Source: Gimesia alba
GTDB lineage: Bacteria > Planctomycetota > Planctomycetia > Planctomycetales > Planctomycetaceae
Direction of reading: 5' to 3'
Assembly (NCBI RefSeq): GCF_007744675.1
Contig: NZ_CP036269.1
Coordinates: 620,001 to 684,000 of the forward strand
Length of the DNA: 64,000 nucleotides
The notes beneath the pieces are model-generated. The model made no database searches. It was not told the origin of the DNA and was given only the letters and a program-made list of their open reading frames with translations. This document shows positions 17,374-26,619 of the stretch, one piece after another (the stretch's first letter is position 1; each line of letters starts with the position of its first letter). The translations under genes and the position numbers were made by a program.

Positions 17374-18936
17374 CTAGAAATTCACTTCATTTCCAATATC
17401 GTCATAACAACGCGCGGTTAGATGCTCTGGTTCGACATCTGTACGTGCGTTGATAATGATTGAGGTTTTGGCAGATTCTTCCAGGTTGGTGATGTCTTTG
17501 CGGCGTTTGTTATTCAGGTAATTAGCGACGTTTTCGTGTACATTTAGTACGAGTCGGGTAATGTTCTTCTTATTCACCGTGGTCATCAGCGTCCGCATGA
17601 CTTCAATCGCCATACTTTCGGCTGTTTTTACCTGTCCTGTTCCGCGGCACGAAGGACAATCTTCATACATGCTTCTGCGGAGTGAGGGGCGAATTCTCTG
17701 GCGGGTCATTTCAATCAGACCAAAGGGGCTGATACGCAGAACTTTCGTTCGCGCGCGGTCACGTTTGACGAGTTCACGCAATCGGCGTTCGACTGAGCGG
17801 CGGTGTTTTTCTTCCCGCATATCGATAAAGTCGATCACAATCACTCCGCCGAGGTCGCGGAGTCTGATCTGACGGCTGATTTCTTCGGCCGCTTTCATAT
17901 TCACTTTAAATGCGGTCTTTTCTGCATTGTCATCGGCGCGGTAATTTCCACTGTTGACGTCAATCGCGACCAGGGCTTCTGTCTGGTCAATCACAATCGA
18001 TCCGCCGCCTTTCATCGGGACGTGCCGATTTTGAATACTGCAGATCTCATCATCGAGATCGCTGTTATAAAAAATGGGATCGTTGCCGGTATAATGTTTG
18101 ATTCGATTGACGTGTTTGGGGAGCACGACTTTCATAAAATCGCGTGCTCTTTGATAAGCGGTGGGCTCATCAATATAGAGTGTATCGATTTCACTGTTAT
18201 AGATATCGCGAATCGTACGAATCATCATGTCGCTCTCTGAGTAAATCTCAACGGGAGCGGGCAGTTTTTTGATACGACCGACGATGGTGCCCCACAAGCG
18301 GAGCAGGTAGTTTAAGTCGCGTTTGAGATCATCTGCCGTTCGATCAATGCCGGCGGTCCGCACGATGAATCCAAGTCCGGGCGGCGGTGCCAGTTGCGTG
18401 AGGATAGTTCGTAATTGTCGTCTGACATCTTCGTCGGTTATTTTGCGACTGATGCCGACACGCTGCAGACCGGGCATAATCACCAGATAGCGTCCGGGGA
18501 TACTGATATAGGTTGAAAGGGTAGGGCCTTTGTTGCCGATGCCTTCCTTGATGACCTGCACCAGGACTTCACTGCCGCGTTTCAGGATTTCCTGAATCGG
18601 CGGTTTGTTGGCTACGCTGCGTTCATTGATGCGGCGGCCTTTTGAGTTTTTACCCCGCCCGGGTTTGCCGTTCCCGTCGCTGCCTTCCGTGAGATGTTTG
18701 TAGTACTGGTGTTCGATGTCACTGACATGCAGAAAGCCGTTACGTCCGACACCAAAATCGACGAACGCAGCTTGGATGCTGGGTTCAATATTGACCACTT
18801 TTCCCTTGTAGATATTACCTACCAGGTTTTCGAGGCTGTTTCGTTCTACATAAAGTTCTTCGAGAATACCATCTTCCACGATGGCGATTCGACTTTCCTC
18901 CGGTTGGAGGACATTAATCAGCATTTCCTTTTTCAT
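17374..18936 (-). CDS. rng: Ribonuclease E/G family endoribonuclease
   Basis: A 520-residue protein counted from the ATG at 18936 (MKKEMLINVLQPEESRIAIV). Longer open frame upstream lacks family similarity. Order of parts: an S1 RNA-binding domain (about 37-120, with NIYKGKVVNIEPSIQAAFVDFG) carrying an unusual basic Gly/Lys/Arg insert (about 85-108); the RNase H-like fold; the catalytic Mg site with LVAIDVNSGNY (Asp near 326) and VIVIDFIDM (Asp near 369 and 372); and the zinc-link CPSC near 427-430. No long C-terminal scaffold is present, so it is closer to RNase G or short RNase E. It functions in rRNA and mRNA processing. rplU follows in the same orientation. Confidence 0.93.
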   Translation of the reverse strand: MKKEMLINVLQPEESRIAIVEDGILEELYVERNSLENLVGNIYKGKVVNIEPSIQAAFVDFGVGRNGFLHVSDIEHQYYKHLTEGSDGNGKPGRGKNSKGRRINERSVANKPPIQEILKRGSEVLVQVIKEGIGNKGPTLSTYISIPGRYLVIMPGLQRVGISRKITDEDVRRQLRTILTQLAPPPGLGFIVRTAGIDRTADDLKRDLNYLLRLWGTIVGRIKKLPAPVEIYSESDMMIRTIRDIYNSEIDTLYIDEPTAYQRARDFMKVVLPKHVNRIKHYTGNDPIFYNSDLDDEICSIQNRHVPMKGGGSIVIDQTEALVAIDVNSGNYRADDNAEKTAFKVNMKAAEEISRQIRLRDLGGVIVIDFIDMREEKHRRSVERRLRELVKRDRARTKVLRISPFGLIEMTRQRIRPSLRRSMYEDCPSCRGTGQVKTAESMAIEVMRTLMTTVNKKNITRLVLNVHENVANYLNNKRRKDITNLEESAKTSIIINARTDVEPEHLTARCYDDIGNEVNF

Positions 18937-19447
18937 GGAATACCCTTTGTCGTGTGGTTTCACGACGAAAATTGTATTCTTCCTCAGTCGCTGAAGAGAC
19001 GGACGTTTCCTGCATCGATCGGATCTTTGCCTGGAGTGTGCCGGTCTGTAGTCTGCCGCTGAAGTAGAAAATCCAGTAGCGGGCAGATCTCTTGGGGGGG
19101 ATTGTATTTCTTCGGCATAAAACCGAAGGCACACAATCAATGAGAGATTTCATGATGCGATTGTTGAGTCGAATCATTTCCTGTGCGATGTCATGAAGGA
19201 GCTTTGATCCTGAGTTTGCTGATTCTGGTTTGCTTACTTCGTCAGTCAGATTATCGGAGACGGAGCACAGCTCAAAAAGCCGGGCATCCATCGCGGTAAA
19301 CTGAGGTGAAGAGCAGGTGGTTCCAGCAAGTGGGGGAGTCCCTCGTTGACTCTGAAAATGTGACATGATAGCCGCAGCATTCCACTTTAAGGCGGCAATT
19401 GCCGTCTTGCTGATTGTTTGCTGTAAATGATCAGGTGGTTTGTTCAT
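18914..19447 (-). CDS. Doubtful small open frame upstream of the RNase gene
   Basis: A 177-codon frame that overlaps the first 23 bases of the RNase gene. The N-terminal two thirds contain helical, fairly ordinary sequence (LLHDIAQEMIRLNNRIMKSL), while the last third is Arg/Ser-rich and looks like untranslated leader read in frame. There is no recognisable domain. It could be a real short gene, a leader peptide, or chance. If it is not coding, the stretch 18937-19447 is a long untranslated leader of the RNase mRNA, which is common for autoregulated RNase E genes. Confidence 0.22.
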   Translation of the reverse strand: MNKPPDHLQQTISKTAIAALKWNAAAIMSHFQSQRGTPPLAGTTCSSPQFTAMDARLFELCSVSDNLTDEVSKPESANSGSKLLHDIAQEMIRLNNRIMKSLIDCVPSVLCRRNTIPPKRSARYWIFYFSGRLQTGTLQAKIRSMQETSVSSATEEEYNFRRETTRQRVFHEKGNAD

Positions 19448-19813
19448 GCTGTCATTGATGTGAGGCGACGGGATGCGGGAATTTCAAACTGACTGGATCT
19501 GATATACCAGATTTGTTTGACGGACTTCCCATTGCATTCCCCTGTGATGCTCACACGTTGTTCGTTTCAGGGCCAGGAAATGATTTTGCAATACATTTCG
19601 TCTTAATGGAATTTGTTCTTACTTGATCCATTCACCACCGAGGTGAACTGGACGGCAGTTGGATGGTTTCATTGAAACCGAGTAAACCAACTGCAAAATG
19701 TAAACGTGAAATTGTGATGATGAATGCTGGTTAAAATTTCGCGTTCATCCGGAAATCAATATGTTCTGTCTGCTTGGTGTCAAAAGAGTGTTCCGCATCG
19801 TAACGTAATCTGG
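19448..19813. other. Intergenic stretch without a recognised gene
   Basis: 366 bp between the RNase leader region and the end of ptsI. I see no convincing open frame, tRNA or strong terminator. It should contain the promoter of the RNase gene and the ptsI 3' end. Confidence 0.5.
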
Positions 19814-21577
19814 TTACAGGGGGAGTTCTTCATCAAACAGATCAGGACAAATTTTATACAATTCTCCTCTTAAATAACTTTCTACGTCACGGGCAACATC
19901 GATGGTCATCGCATGTGCGGCGATTTCCTCTGCCCGTTCTATTGTCAGATGTCTGATTACTTCTTTTACTTCCGGGATCGCCAGTGGAGTGGCACTGATC
20001 TGTCGGATTCCCAGTCCTGCCAATAATGGAATCGACTTGAGATCAGAGCTCATCTGGCCACAGACGGTGACCGGTATATTTTTCTTATGGGCCGCCTCCA
20101 CAACCATTTTAATCAGCCTTAAAATCGAAGGATCTGAAGAATTGTACAGAGGCGATACTGCGGGATCAGAACGATCCACGGCTAGAGTATACTGAATTAA
20201 ATCATTTGTCCCAATGGAGAAAAAGTCAACTTCTTCTGCAAATTCTTCTGCCAGAAGGGCTGCCGCGGGGACCTCGACCATCATTCCAATCGGAATATTC
20301 GGATTGAAGTCGACTCCGCGTTCTTCGAGGTCTTCCAGGACGTCTCCCACGATCATTTTGGCCTGACGCCATTCCAACAGGGTGGAAATCAGGGGAAACA
20401 TGATCCGCACGTCGCCGTGGACGGCGGCACGGAAGATCGCTCTCAGCTGAGTTTTAAATAAAGGCAGGTCGCGCAGACTGAGTCTGACGCTCCGCAGTCC
20501 TAATGCCGGATTCATGCCTTCTTTTGCCAGGTGTCTGTAGCCTCGGGGGATTTTGTCAGCACCCAGATCGAGGGTTCGAATAACAATCGGCCGGTTTTTA
20601 GCAGCTTGAACGACGCGGCAGTAGGCATCGTAGTGGACTTCTTCCGTCGGTTCGGTATTGGACTGGAGATAGAGGAATTCGGTTCGATACAGGCCAATTC
20701 CATCTGCGCCCCGTTCCCGGCAGTGTTCGACTTCATTGGGGAATTCAATATTCCCCATGACGTGGATCCGAGTTCCGTCCTTCGTTTCAGAGCGGATTTT
20801 TCGGCGGGCCGCCAGTCGGGCGGCCATCGAACGCTGACGTTCTCCCGTATCTTTGTATTTGGCGAGCGTTTCTTCGTCGGGGTCGATGATGATTTCGCCG
20901 TTATTGCCATCCACGATGACCATATCACCGCCGGAAATATCCGAGAGAAAGTCACCCAGACCCACGACAGCAGGAATTTCCAGGGCTCCGGCAAGAATCG
21001 ACGTATGACTGGTTCGGCCGCCAACTTCAGTGGCAAAACCGAGTACAAATTCTTTGGCAAGACCCGCTGTTTCACTGGGAGTCAGATTGTTTGCCAAAAC
21101 GATAATGGGCGTGGTTAGATTGGAAAGTTCTTCTCGTTTCTCACCCAGAAGCTGTTTCAGGAGCCGTTTTTCGAGGTCAATAATATCACTGGCCCGTTCT
21201 GCCAGATAATTATCGCCCAGATGCTGGACTAGTTTGGTGTAACGGCGGAAAACCCGGCTGGAAGCATGTTCCGGAGAATAGCATTTTTCGCGAATCAGGG
21301 TTTCGATCTCTTCGCGCAGTCGCGGTGAGCTGACCATTTGCAGGTGAGCTGCGAAAATCGCTCCGTATTGTTCTCCCAGTTTATCTGAAGCGAGTCGTTC
21401 ATTTTCAGCGATTTCTTCACAGACCGCGTCCAAGGCGGATTTCAGTCGCGCTATTTCTGTTTCGATGACATTGACGCTGACGAATTGACGTGGAATGCGA
21501 AAGTCTTCCGTCCCCAAAATGAGCGCGGGGCCGAAATTTACTCCCGGAGAAACTGCAATTCCACGTTTAACAAGCAT
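19814..21577 (-). CDS. ptsI: Phosphoenolpyruvate-protein phosphotransferase (enzyme I)
   Basis: A 587-residue enzyme I. It begins [20 protein letters not shown], has the phosphohistidine motif [11 protein letters not shown] with His191, the PEP-binding signature [11 protein letters not shown], and [21 protein letters not shown]. The C-terminal catalytic Cys sits in [10 protein letters not shown]. The enzyme autophosphorylates from PEP and passes phosphate to HPr. There is no GAF domain, so it is not EI-Ntr by domain layout. ptsH lies 75 bp upstream on the same strand and ptsN and hpf precede that; no sugar-specific EIIB or EIIC is nearby. The chain therefore probably ends at the EIIA regulator rather than at a transporter. 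Confidence 0.96.
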   Translation of the reverse strand: MLVKRGIAVSPGVNFGPALILGTEDFRIPRQFVSVNVIETEIARLKSALDAVCEEIAENERLASDKLGEQYGAIFAAHLQMVSSPRLREEIETLIREKCYSPEHASSRVFRRYTKLVQHLGDNYLAERASDIIDLEKRLLKQLLGEKREELSNLTTPIIVLANNLTPSETAGLAKEFVLGFATEVGGRTSHTSILAGALEIPAVVGLGDFLSDISGGDMVIVDGNNGEIIIDPDEETLAKYKDTGERQRSMAARLAARRKIRSETKDGTRIHVMGNIEFPNEVEHCRERGADGIGLYRTEFLYLQSNTEPTEEVHYDAYCRVVQAAKNRPIVIRTLDLGADKIPRGYRHLAKEGMNPALGLRSVRLSLRDLPLFKTQLRAIFRAAVHGDVRIMFPLISTLLEWRQAKMIVGDVLEDLEERGVDFNPNIPIGMMVEVPAAALLAEEFAEEVDFFSIGTNDLIQYTLAVDRSDPAVSPLYNSSDPSILRLIKMVVEAAHKKNIPVTVCGQMSSDLKSIPLLAGLGIRQISATPLAIPEVKEVIRHLTIERAEEIAAHAMTIDVARDVESYLRGELYKICPDLFDEELPL

Positions 21578-21652
21578 TCAATTAGGGCCTACTATGGCGC
21601 TTTCAACAGACAGGCAACTGGCGGGAAGCCACTCAGTCGGTGTGTACGGGGG

Positions 21653-21955
21653 TTATTCAGATGGATCAGACGTTTCTTCGAATTTTTTATACCCTGATTC
21701 AAAAAACTGAACGATTTCTTCCATGAGTTTGCTGGCATCTTCTCCACTGGCTTCTAATACCAGTTCGATATCGGTCTTCGCCTCCAAGGCCAGCAAATCA
21801 AAGGCTTCTTTGGCACTGCCGGAAACGTCTCCATTCGAAATCGTCATTTCACAGTTATAAGTGCGTGCGATTCTGACGATTTCCGAGATCGGACGAAGGT
21901 GCAGCCCCTCTTTCATTTTGACAGTGACGATCTGACGACATACAGATTCTTGCAT
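21653..21955 (-). CDS. ptsH: HPr-type phosphocarrier protein
   Basis: A 100-residue HPr. The active-site motif is GLHLRPISEIV with His19; most HPr proteins read GLHARPA. The regulatory loop reads GSAKEAFDLLAL; aligned with the classical K-S-I-M-G-V-M-S-L helix, the Ser46 phosphorylated by HPr kinase is replaced by Glu50. About 10 extra acidic C-terminal residues follow the fold. It receives phosphate from enzyme I and passes it to the EIIA encoded upstream. The Glu, if the alignment holds, removes HPr kinase control and might mimic the phosphorylated state. It is the third gene of hpf-ptsN-ptsH-ptsI. Confidence 0.93.
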   Translation of the reverse strand: MQESVCRQIVTVKMKEGLHLRPISEIVRIARTYNCEMTISNGDVSGSAKEAFDLLALEAKTDIELVLEASGEDASKLMEEIVQFFESGYKKFEETSDPSE

Positions 21956-22180
21956 GGCACTAATTGATAACTACTCAAGCAACCTGAAAAACAAACCGTG
22001 TCTCATTCAGGAATGATGGCATTTTCAGTGAGATTTCGTAATTACCCCTTTCCTCATTGTCCGACCAGAAATGAGCCAGAGTCGAGCATCTCTTCTGAAA
22101 CTCAAAATGAATGGTCGGCATTGGCGGCAAGTATGAGCTGAATTCGAACAGGTTCTCCCTGACTTTGTGTGTCCAGGTAC

Positions 22181-22654
22181 TTAATCCAGCTGATTGCTGT
22201 CAGCTTCGTTAAGTAGTTCAACAATGTCTTCTATGTTTTTGGATTGACGGAGAAAATTACAGAATTTTTGATTCCGCAAATGGCGGGAAATATTTTCCAG
22301 CCCGCGTAAGTGATCTCCAGGACGATCCAGAGGCGAAATTAGCAAAAACAAAATATAAACATCCTCACCATCGAGACTGGCGAAGTCGACACCTTCCGAA
22401 GAGAGGGCGACTGCGGCGGTCAGATTTTCTACGGAAGAATGTTTGGTGTGAGGGACGGCCACACCATTTCCGATACCGGTTGAACCCAGCTCTTCTCGCT
22501 TGAGAATTGCCGAGACGATACCTTCCTCATCTTCAGCAGAGATGCTGCCTGCATTTTTCAGGCTGGCAACCATCGTGCGGATTGCTTCTTCTTTGGTTGT
22601 TACATTCAATTCCGGAATGATCGCATCCGAAACCACGAAGTCTGTTAACTTCAT
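22181..22654 (-). CDS. ptsN: PTS EIIA protein of the fructose/nitrogen type
   Basis: A 157-residue EIIA. It begins [20 protein letters not shown] with a good AGAAGGAAAG ribosome site; the frame is open 30 codons upstream but those do not fit the family. The phosphohistidine motif is [12 protein letters not shown], preceded by [13 protein letters not shown], and [19 protein letters not shown] is the typical core. The single-domain layout fits EIIA-Ntr, which controls K+ transport, nitrogen and envelope functions in other bacteria. The order hpf-ptsN-ptsH recalls the proteobacterial rpoN-hpf-ptsN-rapZ-npr cluster, though rpoN and rapZ are not here. Confidence 0.92.
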   Translation of the reverse strand: MKLTDFVVSDAIIPELNVTTKEEAIRTMVASLKNAGSISAEDEEGIVSAILKREELGSTGIGNGVAVPHTKHSSVENLTAAVALSSEGVDFASLDGEDVYILFLLISPLDRPGDHLRGLENISRHLRNQKFCNFLRQSKNIEDIVELLNEADSNQLD

Positions 22655-22849
22655 GTATTCTTTCCTTCTAACTACATCTGCAAAAAAATCAGTGTCCGCG
22701 GTTAAAGCGCAAGACGTTGTTGTAAATTGCGACAGCTTAAACAACGGAGAATGAGGGGTATTGTTCCGAGCTGATCACACTTCATTATAATTATATTCTA
22801 AGTCAGTACTCTTTTATCACTCAGCCAAAAGTAACTGAGGACACAGGAA

Positions 22850-23200
22850 TTATTCAGATTCTGCTTCCGCAATGTTGTTTTCCGCGATTTCATTCAAAGG
22901 AAGATCACGACGGTGGTCCTGAATTTTTTCCTTATATTTTTTAATTTGTTGTTCCATTTTACTCAGTGCGGAATGAAAGTTTGGTTTAACTTCATCTCCT
23001 TCTGCATGGGCAACAAAATTATGTTTGTGTTCTGCATCAACGAGAATTTCGACCCGATTCTGGTTTTCACCCTGGTCGATCGTTACCTGGATTGCAGTTA
23101 CCCTCTCAAAGTACGTCAGTAACTTTTCAGACTTTTCAGTAATATAATCGCGGAGACCATCTGAAACGCTACCATGACGACAAGTGATCGCAACTTGCAC
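22850..23200 (-). CDS. hpf: Ribosome hibernation-promoting factor, short type
   Basis: A 116-residue HPF/YfiA-family protein. It begins MQVAITCRHGSVSDGLRDYI, then KLLTYFERVTAIQVTIDQGE and VEILVDAEHKHNFVAHAEGDE, and DLPLNEIAEN closes the fold. It binds the 30S decoding region and inactivates ribosomes in stationary phase. It lacks the C-terminal dimerisation domain of long HPF, so by analogy it would depend on another factor to form 100S dimers. The start codon is GTG at 23200, supported by AGGAG at 23209-23213 with spacing 8. It is the first gene of the unit with ptsN, ptsH and ptsI. Confidence 0.93.
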   Translation of the reverse strand: MQVAITCRHGSVSDGLRDYITEKSEKLLTYFERVTAIQVTIDQGENQNRVEILVDAEHKHNFVAHAEGDEVKPNFHSALSKMEQQIKKYKEKIQDHRRDLPLNEIAENNIAEAESE

Positions 23201-23758
23201 GGACTATTCTCCTATTAAAAATACTACCCACGTTGTGTATACGTATGTGAGTTTGTCTGGGTTCAGCAATAGACGATGCTAACAGATTCTAGCTCGCGAG
23301 GTCCAGCAATACCAGTCACTAATTCTCAAGCTTCAGGTTCAAACATCAGGACCTTTTCCTCTTCTGCTGGAATGAGTATGATTCCGATAAGGCAGAATGA
23401 GGGGGCGGATGTGCATGAGGGGCGTGTTGCAAGCCGAGTTCCGCTGGCGTCTATTCACTGTCACATCGGCTATATTACATGAAATCTGCCTGATTTTAAT
23501 GGATTATTCCGTCTTTGTAATGGAAACTAACAATAGGACACGGGTTCTACTGTCCGAGAAGGCTCCTTTTGAGTCTTCAGAAGCTGGTTTCACAGAGAAA
23601 AAGAGGAATTATCCCTGATATTCTCTGGTGGGCCTTGTTTTAGGTCTATCAAAATCTTTGTAAGCTGATGTGATCACAGTCAGGGAAGAACCCAGACTGG
23701 TGAGTTTTGAGGCTTAGCATCACGTTTTCCAAGTCGAGTTGAGAGGTAAAGAGTAGCA
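23201..23758. other. Divergent intergenic region between hpf and the FmdB-like gene
   Basis: 558 bp that should hold the promoter of the hpf operon (minus) and that of the plus-strand FmdB-like gene. Short open frames are present but have no ribosome sites or family resemblance. I see no structured RNA, tRNA or terminator. A GAGAGG ribosome site for the plus-strand gene lies near 23740. Confidence 0.5.
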
Positions 23759-24055
23759 ATGCCTACTTATGTTTATGAAGTGATTAAACCGGACGGAACG
23801 CCGGGTGAGCGTTTTGAGGTCATTCAAAGAATGAGTGATCCTGTATTAACGACCCATCCTGAGACGGGGGAGCCGGTGCGTAAAGTGATTACGGCTGCCC
23901 ATTTTTCCGGAAAATGGTCGGATGCAGAAGCAAAGCGTACATTAAACGACGATAAACGTCTGGGCGAACTCGGTTTCACCAAATATGTGAAATCGTCAAA
24001 AGGGACCTATGAAAAAAGAGCCGGCGATGGTCCGGATCTGATTTCCGCGGATTAA
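23759..24055 (+). CDS. FmdB-like small protein lacking zinc-ribbon cysteines
   Basis: A 98-residue protein. It begins MPTYVYEVIKPDGTPGERFE and continues VIQRMSDPVLTTHPETGEPV, then RKVI. This follows the FmdB/CxxC_CxxC_SSSS pattern (MPTYEY, F-E, Q, P-L, V-R-K-V-I) position by position, but each Cys pair is replaced: the first by KPDG and the second by HPETG. The whole protein contains no Cys. FmdB-type proteins are thought to be small regulators or assembly factors, with no settled function. A derived form that folds without zinc is the simplest reading. It is well placed behind a GAGAGG ribosome site and transcribed alone. Confidence 0.78.
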   Translation: MPTYVYEVIKPDGTPGERFEVIQRMSDPVLTTHPETGEPVRKVITAAHFSGKWSDAEAKRTLNDDKRLGELGFTKYVKSSKGTYEKRAGDGPDLISAD

Positions 24056-24155
24056 TTTTGTTTCGAATATGAAGTTGAAAAATGACAAACGGACGTCATT
24101 GATTGGGATATAGGATTGATCAGAGTTCTGTTTGTTGTGGGAGATTTCTTAAGCT

Positions 24156-24965
24156 ATGAATTTACAGCGCGTGTATTTTGTTTTGATATTCATGCTCGTG
24201 AGCGGGTTGTCTGAGACAAGTCGGGCAGAAAATCAGGCAGCAGCGGTTCAGAAGAAAACAGAATATTCCAACGTTCAATGCGAGGGAGCCTATCCGCATC
24301 ATCTGCAGGGAATCTGCATCGATGGGCAGGGGCACATTTTCTGGAGTTTTACAACGGAGCTGGTCAAAACTAATGCAGCGGGCAAGGTTTTGGTGAAAAT
24401 TCCAGTAGGCAATCATCACGGGGATCTTTGTTTTCAAGGAGGTAAACTTTTTGTCGCGGTGAACTTTGGCGATTTCAATAACCCCCAGGGAAAAGCAGAT
24501 TCATGGGTCTACGTATATGATGCAGAAAAATTATTGTTGATTGCCAAGCATCAGACTCCCGAAGTGATTTATGGTGCGGGTGGCATTGCCGTGCATGCTG
24601 GCAAGTTCATCGTGGTGGGGGGACTGCCGAAAGGTATCGAAGAGAATTATCTGTACGAATATGATCCGAATTTTAAGTTTGTCAAAAAACATGTTCTGAA
24701 AAGCGGCTATACCTTACTGGGAATTCAAACGGCGGCGTTTGCCGACAATCAATGGTGGTTCGGATGTTATGGAACGAAACTGTTAAAAGCAGACACCAGT
24801 TACCAGTTTCTTGCGAAATTTGATCTCGAGTGCAGTCTCGGCATTGATCGAATCAATGACAAGCTGTTGCTCATTGCCCGTGGCGGACGGGAAGGCAAAC
24901 TACATACGGGGCGCGTGCTTCTAGCAGAGCCCACTGAAAAACAGGGTTTTATTATCCGCAAGTAG
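24156..24965 (+). CDS. Secreted protein with propeller-like repeats
   Basis: A 269-residue protein with a signal peptide (MNLQRVYFVLIFMLVSGLSE, cleavage probably near SRA-EN). The mature part has repeated short beta-strand units: HLQGICIDGQGHIFWSF, NHHGDLCFQGGKLFVAVNFG, GAGGIAVHAGKFIVVGGLP, LLGIQTAAFADNQWWFGCYG and SLGIDRINDKLLLIARGG. These resemble the blades of an NHL or SMP-30-like beta-propeller of about five or six blades. No catalytic residue can be named. It follows the FmdB-like gene by 100 bp on the same strand. A binding or lactonase-like role is possible but unproven. Confidence 0.68.
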   Translation: MNLQRVYFVLIFMLVSGLSETSRAENQAAAVQKKTEYSNVQCEGAYPHHLQGICIDGQGHIFWSFTTELVKTNAAGKVLVKIPVGNHHGDLCFQGGKLFVAVNFGDFNNPQGKADSWVYVYDAEKLLLIAKHQTPEVIYGAGGIAVHAGKFIVVGGLPKGIEENYLYEYDPNFKFVKKHVLKSGYTLLGIQTAAFADNQWWFGCYGTKLLKADTSYQFLAKFDLECSLGIDRINDKLLLIARGGREGKLHTGRVLLAEPTEKQGFIIRK

Positions 24966-25015
24966 ACGTCGGTTGTTTCGATTCAGGACGCGTTGAATGG
25001 AATCGGCTTAACTGG

Positions 25016-26494
25016 TTAGCGGCCTCCGCCGCCTCCCTGCAGATTGGATGCTGCCAGCCCGAACAATGCACCTTCCAGCAGGTGACGTTCCACAAAGGCC
25101 GCGATTGCTTCTGATTTGGTGTATTGCAGAATCACATAGTCGCCGGGCTGAATCAGCACGCGTTGACTGGGATGTCGCACCGCTTCATACAAATCGACTT
25201 TGATTGGCAATTGAGTTCCGTTAGGGAGCTGACGCAGGATGATGGCGTTGCTCGCACTGATGGTAACATCCTGGTTCAGCGCAGAAGGGCCGCCATTCGA
25301 TTTGGTATTACTTCCGTTCTGTGATGCCTGGGCGATGGAGATCGCTCCCAGAATATCCAGGTCATAATCGCGGGGCAGCGTGTATTGTCCGCCCCCCAGC
25401 AGCCCACCGGTATAAAAGATTTCCGTGTCGCGGGATTCAATGAACACCACGTCTCCATCATGCAGAATGATATCGTTCTGTGTGAGGTGCACCTGTTCGC
25501 CGGGACTCAGGCGAATGGGGATTTTGATGATTCCGGAACGCTGCATGGTGGAATCATTGATGACTGTGGGGGCCATAAAGTCACCCGAATAGAAGCCGCC
25601 ATCAGAAGAATAAAGTGGCTGACCCACCTGGAATGCCGTATCGCTTGGCAGCGGTGATGACTGAGGGATGGGAGTATAGGTGTCGGAGACCTGTTGGATC
25701 TGTTGACGGTTACCGTCATTGTTCGGGTTGGCAGAACCTGTCTGGATGGGTTGAGGGCAGATCGAATGGTTCATCTGATGGGCGGCGCCGCGAATGATAT
25801 AAATCGAATTTTCTGCATCCAGTCCGGGTAGTCCTCCGGTTTCTGCCAGTGCGTGCAGGACATCGTTATTGTAAGCAGGTAAGTTGATCACGCGCCCCGT
25901 ACCGCGTTTGGATCGTCCTACGTTTAAATTACCGACGGTTGTACCCACAATGTCATTCGCATTTTCCTGACGAATGACAAGCACTCGGTAGGAACGTGGT
26001 TTCTGCAGACTGATCAAAATGCGGTCACGGCCTTCGCGCAGGATCTTTTTTTCTGATGTATATTTGCGGCGGATTGTTTCTTCGAGCTGGGTCAGAGTCA
26101 GTCCGCGGGCAAAGACGGTTCCGATAAGCGGGAGTGAGATCGTACCATCTTCACGGATGGGGATCGGGTAACCCAGGGAAGGGGCGACTTCCTGTGTCTG
26201 AGGAAAATGAACCGGAGGCACATCTTTAAACTGGCCGAGAACGCCTTCGATGTAGACTCCCAGAACGTCTCCGGAATCGAGCAGATAATGTTTCGGCGCG
26301 GGTTGTCGTAGCAGAGAGAGGTCAATCGTCTCTTTGCCGGAGCGCACTTCTCCCTTGTATTCCATAGGCAGATATTGAGCGGGAATTCCCTTGATCGGAT
26401 GAATGGCAGCACAGCCGTTGAAGAGCAGAGGCAACAACAGCGCGCAGAGAAGATGCCACTTGATTGCAGGCATTGTTTTAAGGTGTTTCAGCAT
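25016..26494 (-). CDS. Polysaccharide export lipoprotein (Wza/GumB-like)
   Basis: A 492-residue protein from the ATG at 26494, with the lipobox LLPLLFNGC about 28 residues in. The frame is open further upstream but the signal peptide supports this start or the ATG at 26473. The Poly_export domain (about 65-180) contains YLLDSGDVLGVYIEGVLG, YPIPIREDGTISLPLIGTVFARGLTLTQLEETIRRKY and an ILISLQKPRSYRVLVI strand. SLBB-like segments follow, including the late motif TIKIPIRLSPGEQVHLTQND region and GGLLGGGQYTLPRDYDLDILGAI. It should form an outer-membrane exit pore for capsule or exopolysaccharide. No tyrosine kinase, Wzx or Wzy gene is beside it; the adjacent gene upstream encodes a proline-rich lipoprotein. 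Confidence 0.87.
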   Translation of the reverse strand: MLKHLKTMPAIKWHLLCALLLPLLFNGCAAIHPIKGIPAQYLPMEYKGEVRSGKETIDLSLLRQPAPKHYLLDSGDVLGVYIEGVLGQFKDVPPVHFPQTQEVAPSLGYPIPIREDGTISLPLIGTVFARGLTLTQLEETIRRKYTSEKKILREGRDRILISLQKPRSYRVLVIRQENANDIVGTTVGNLNVGRSKRGTGRVINLPAYNNDVLHALAETGGLPGLDAENSIYIIRGAAHQMNHSICPQPIQTGSANPNNDGNRQQIQQVSDTYTPIPQSSPLPSDTAFQVGQPLYSSDGGFYSGDFMAPTVINDSTMQRSGIIKIPIRLSPGEQVHLTQNDIILHDGDVVFIESRDTEIFYTGGLLGGGQYTLPRDYDLDILGAISIAQASQNGSNTKSNGGPSALNQDVTISASNAIILRQLPNGTQLPIKVDLYEAVRHPSQRVLIQPGDYVILQYTKSEAIAAFVERHLLEGALFGLAASNLQGGGGGR

Positions 26495-26619
26495 CCTGCT
26501 CGAACCTCTCAATTCGAAGACGGCGTTGTTGAAGTGTTGCGACATCCTGTCGTTCATTTCCTTTGAATGAGTTTCGGTTCAGAACACACGGCGACTCAGG
26601 TACAGTGGGTTCTGAGTGA

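Noticed and set aside
17353-17383. A hairpin overlapping the stop of the RNase gene
   Set aside because: The stem has a mismatch and no T-run follows on the minus strand, so I do not call it a terminator.
20531-21118. A 195-codon plus-strand open frame, and a 187-codon minus-strand frame at 20512-21075, within ptsI
   Set aside because: Both are out-of-frame shadows of a canonical enzyme I.
24081-24100. An AATGAC/GTCATT hairpin after the FmdB-like gene
   Set aside because: The stem is only 6 bp and no T-run follows; likely chance.
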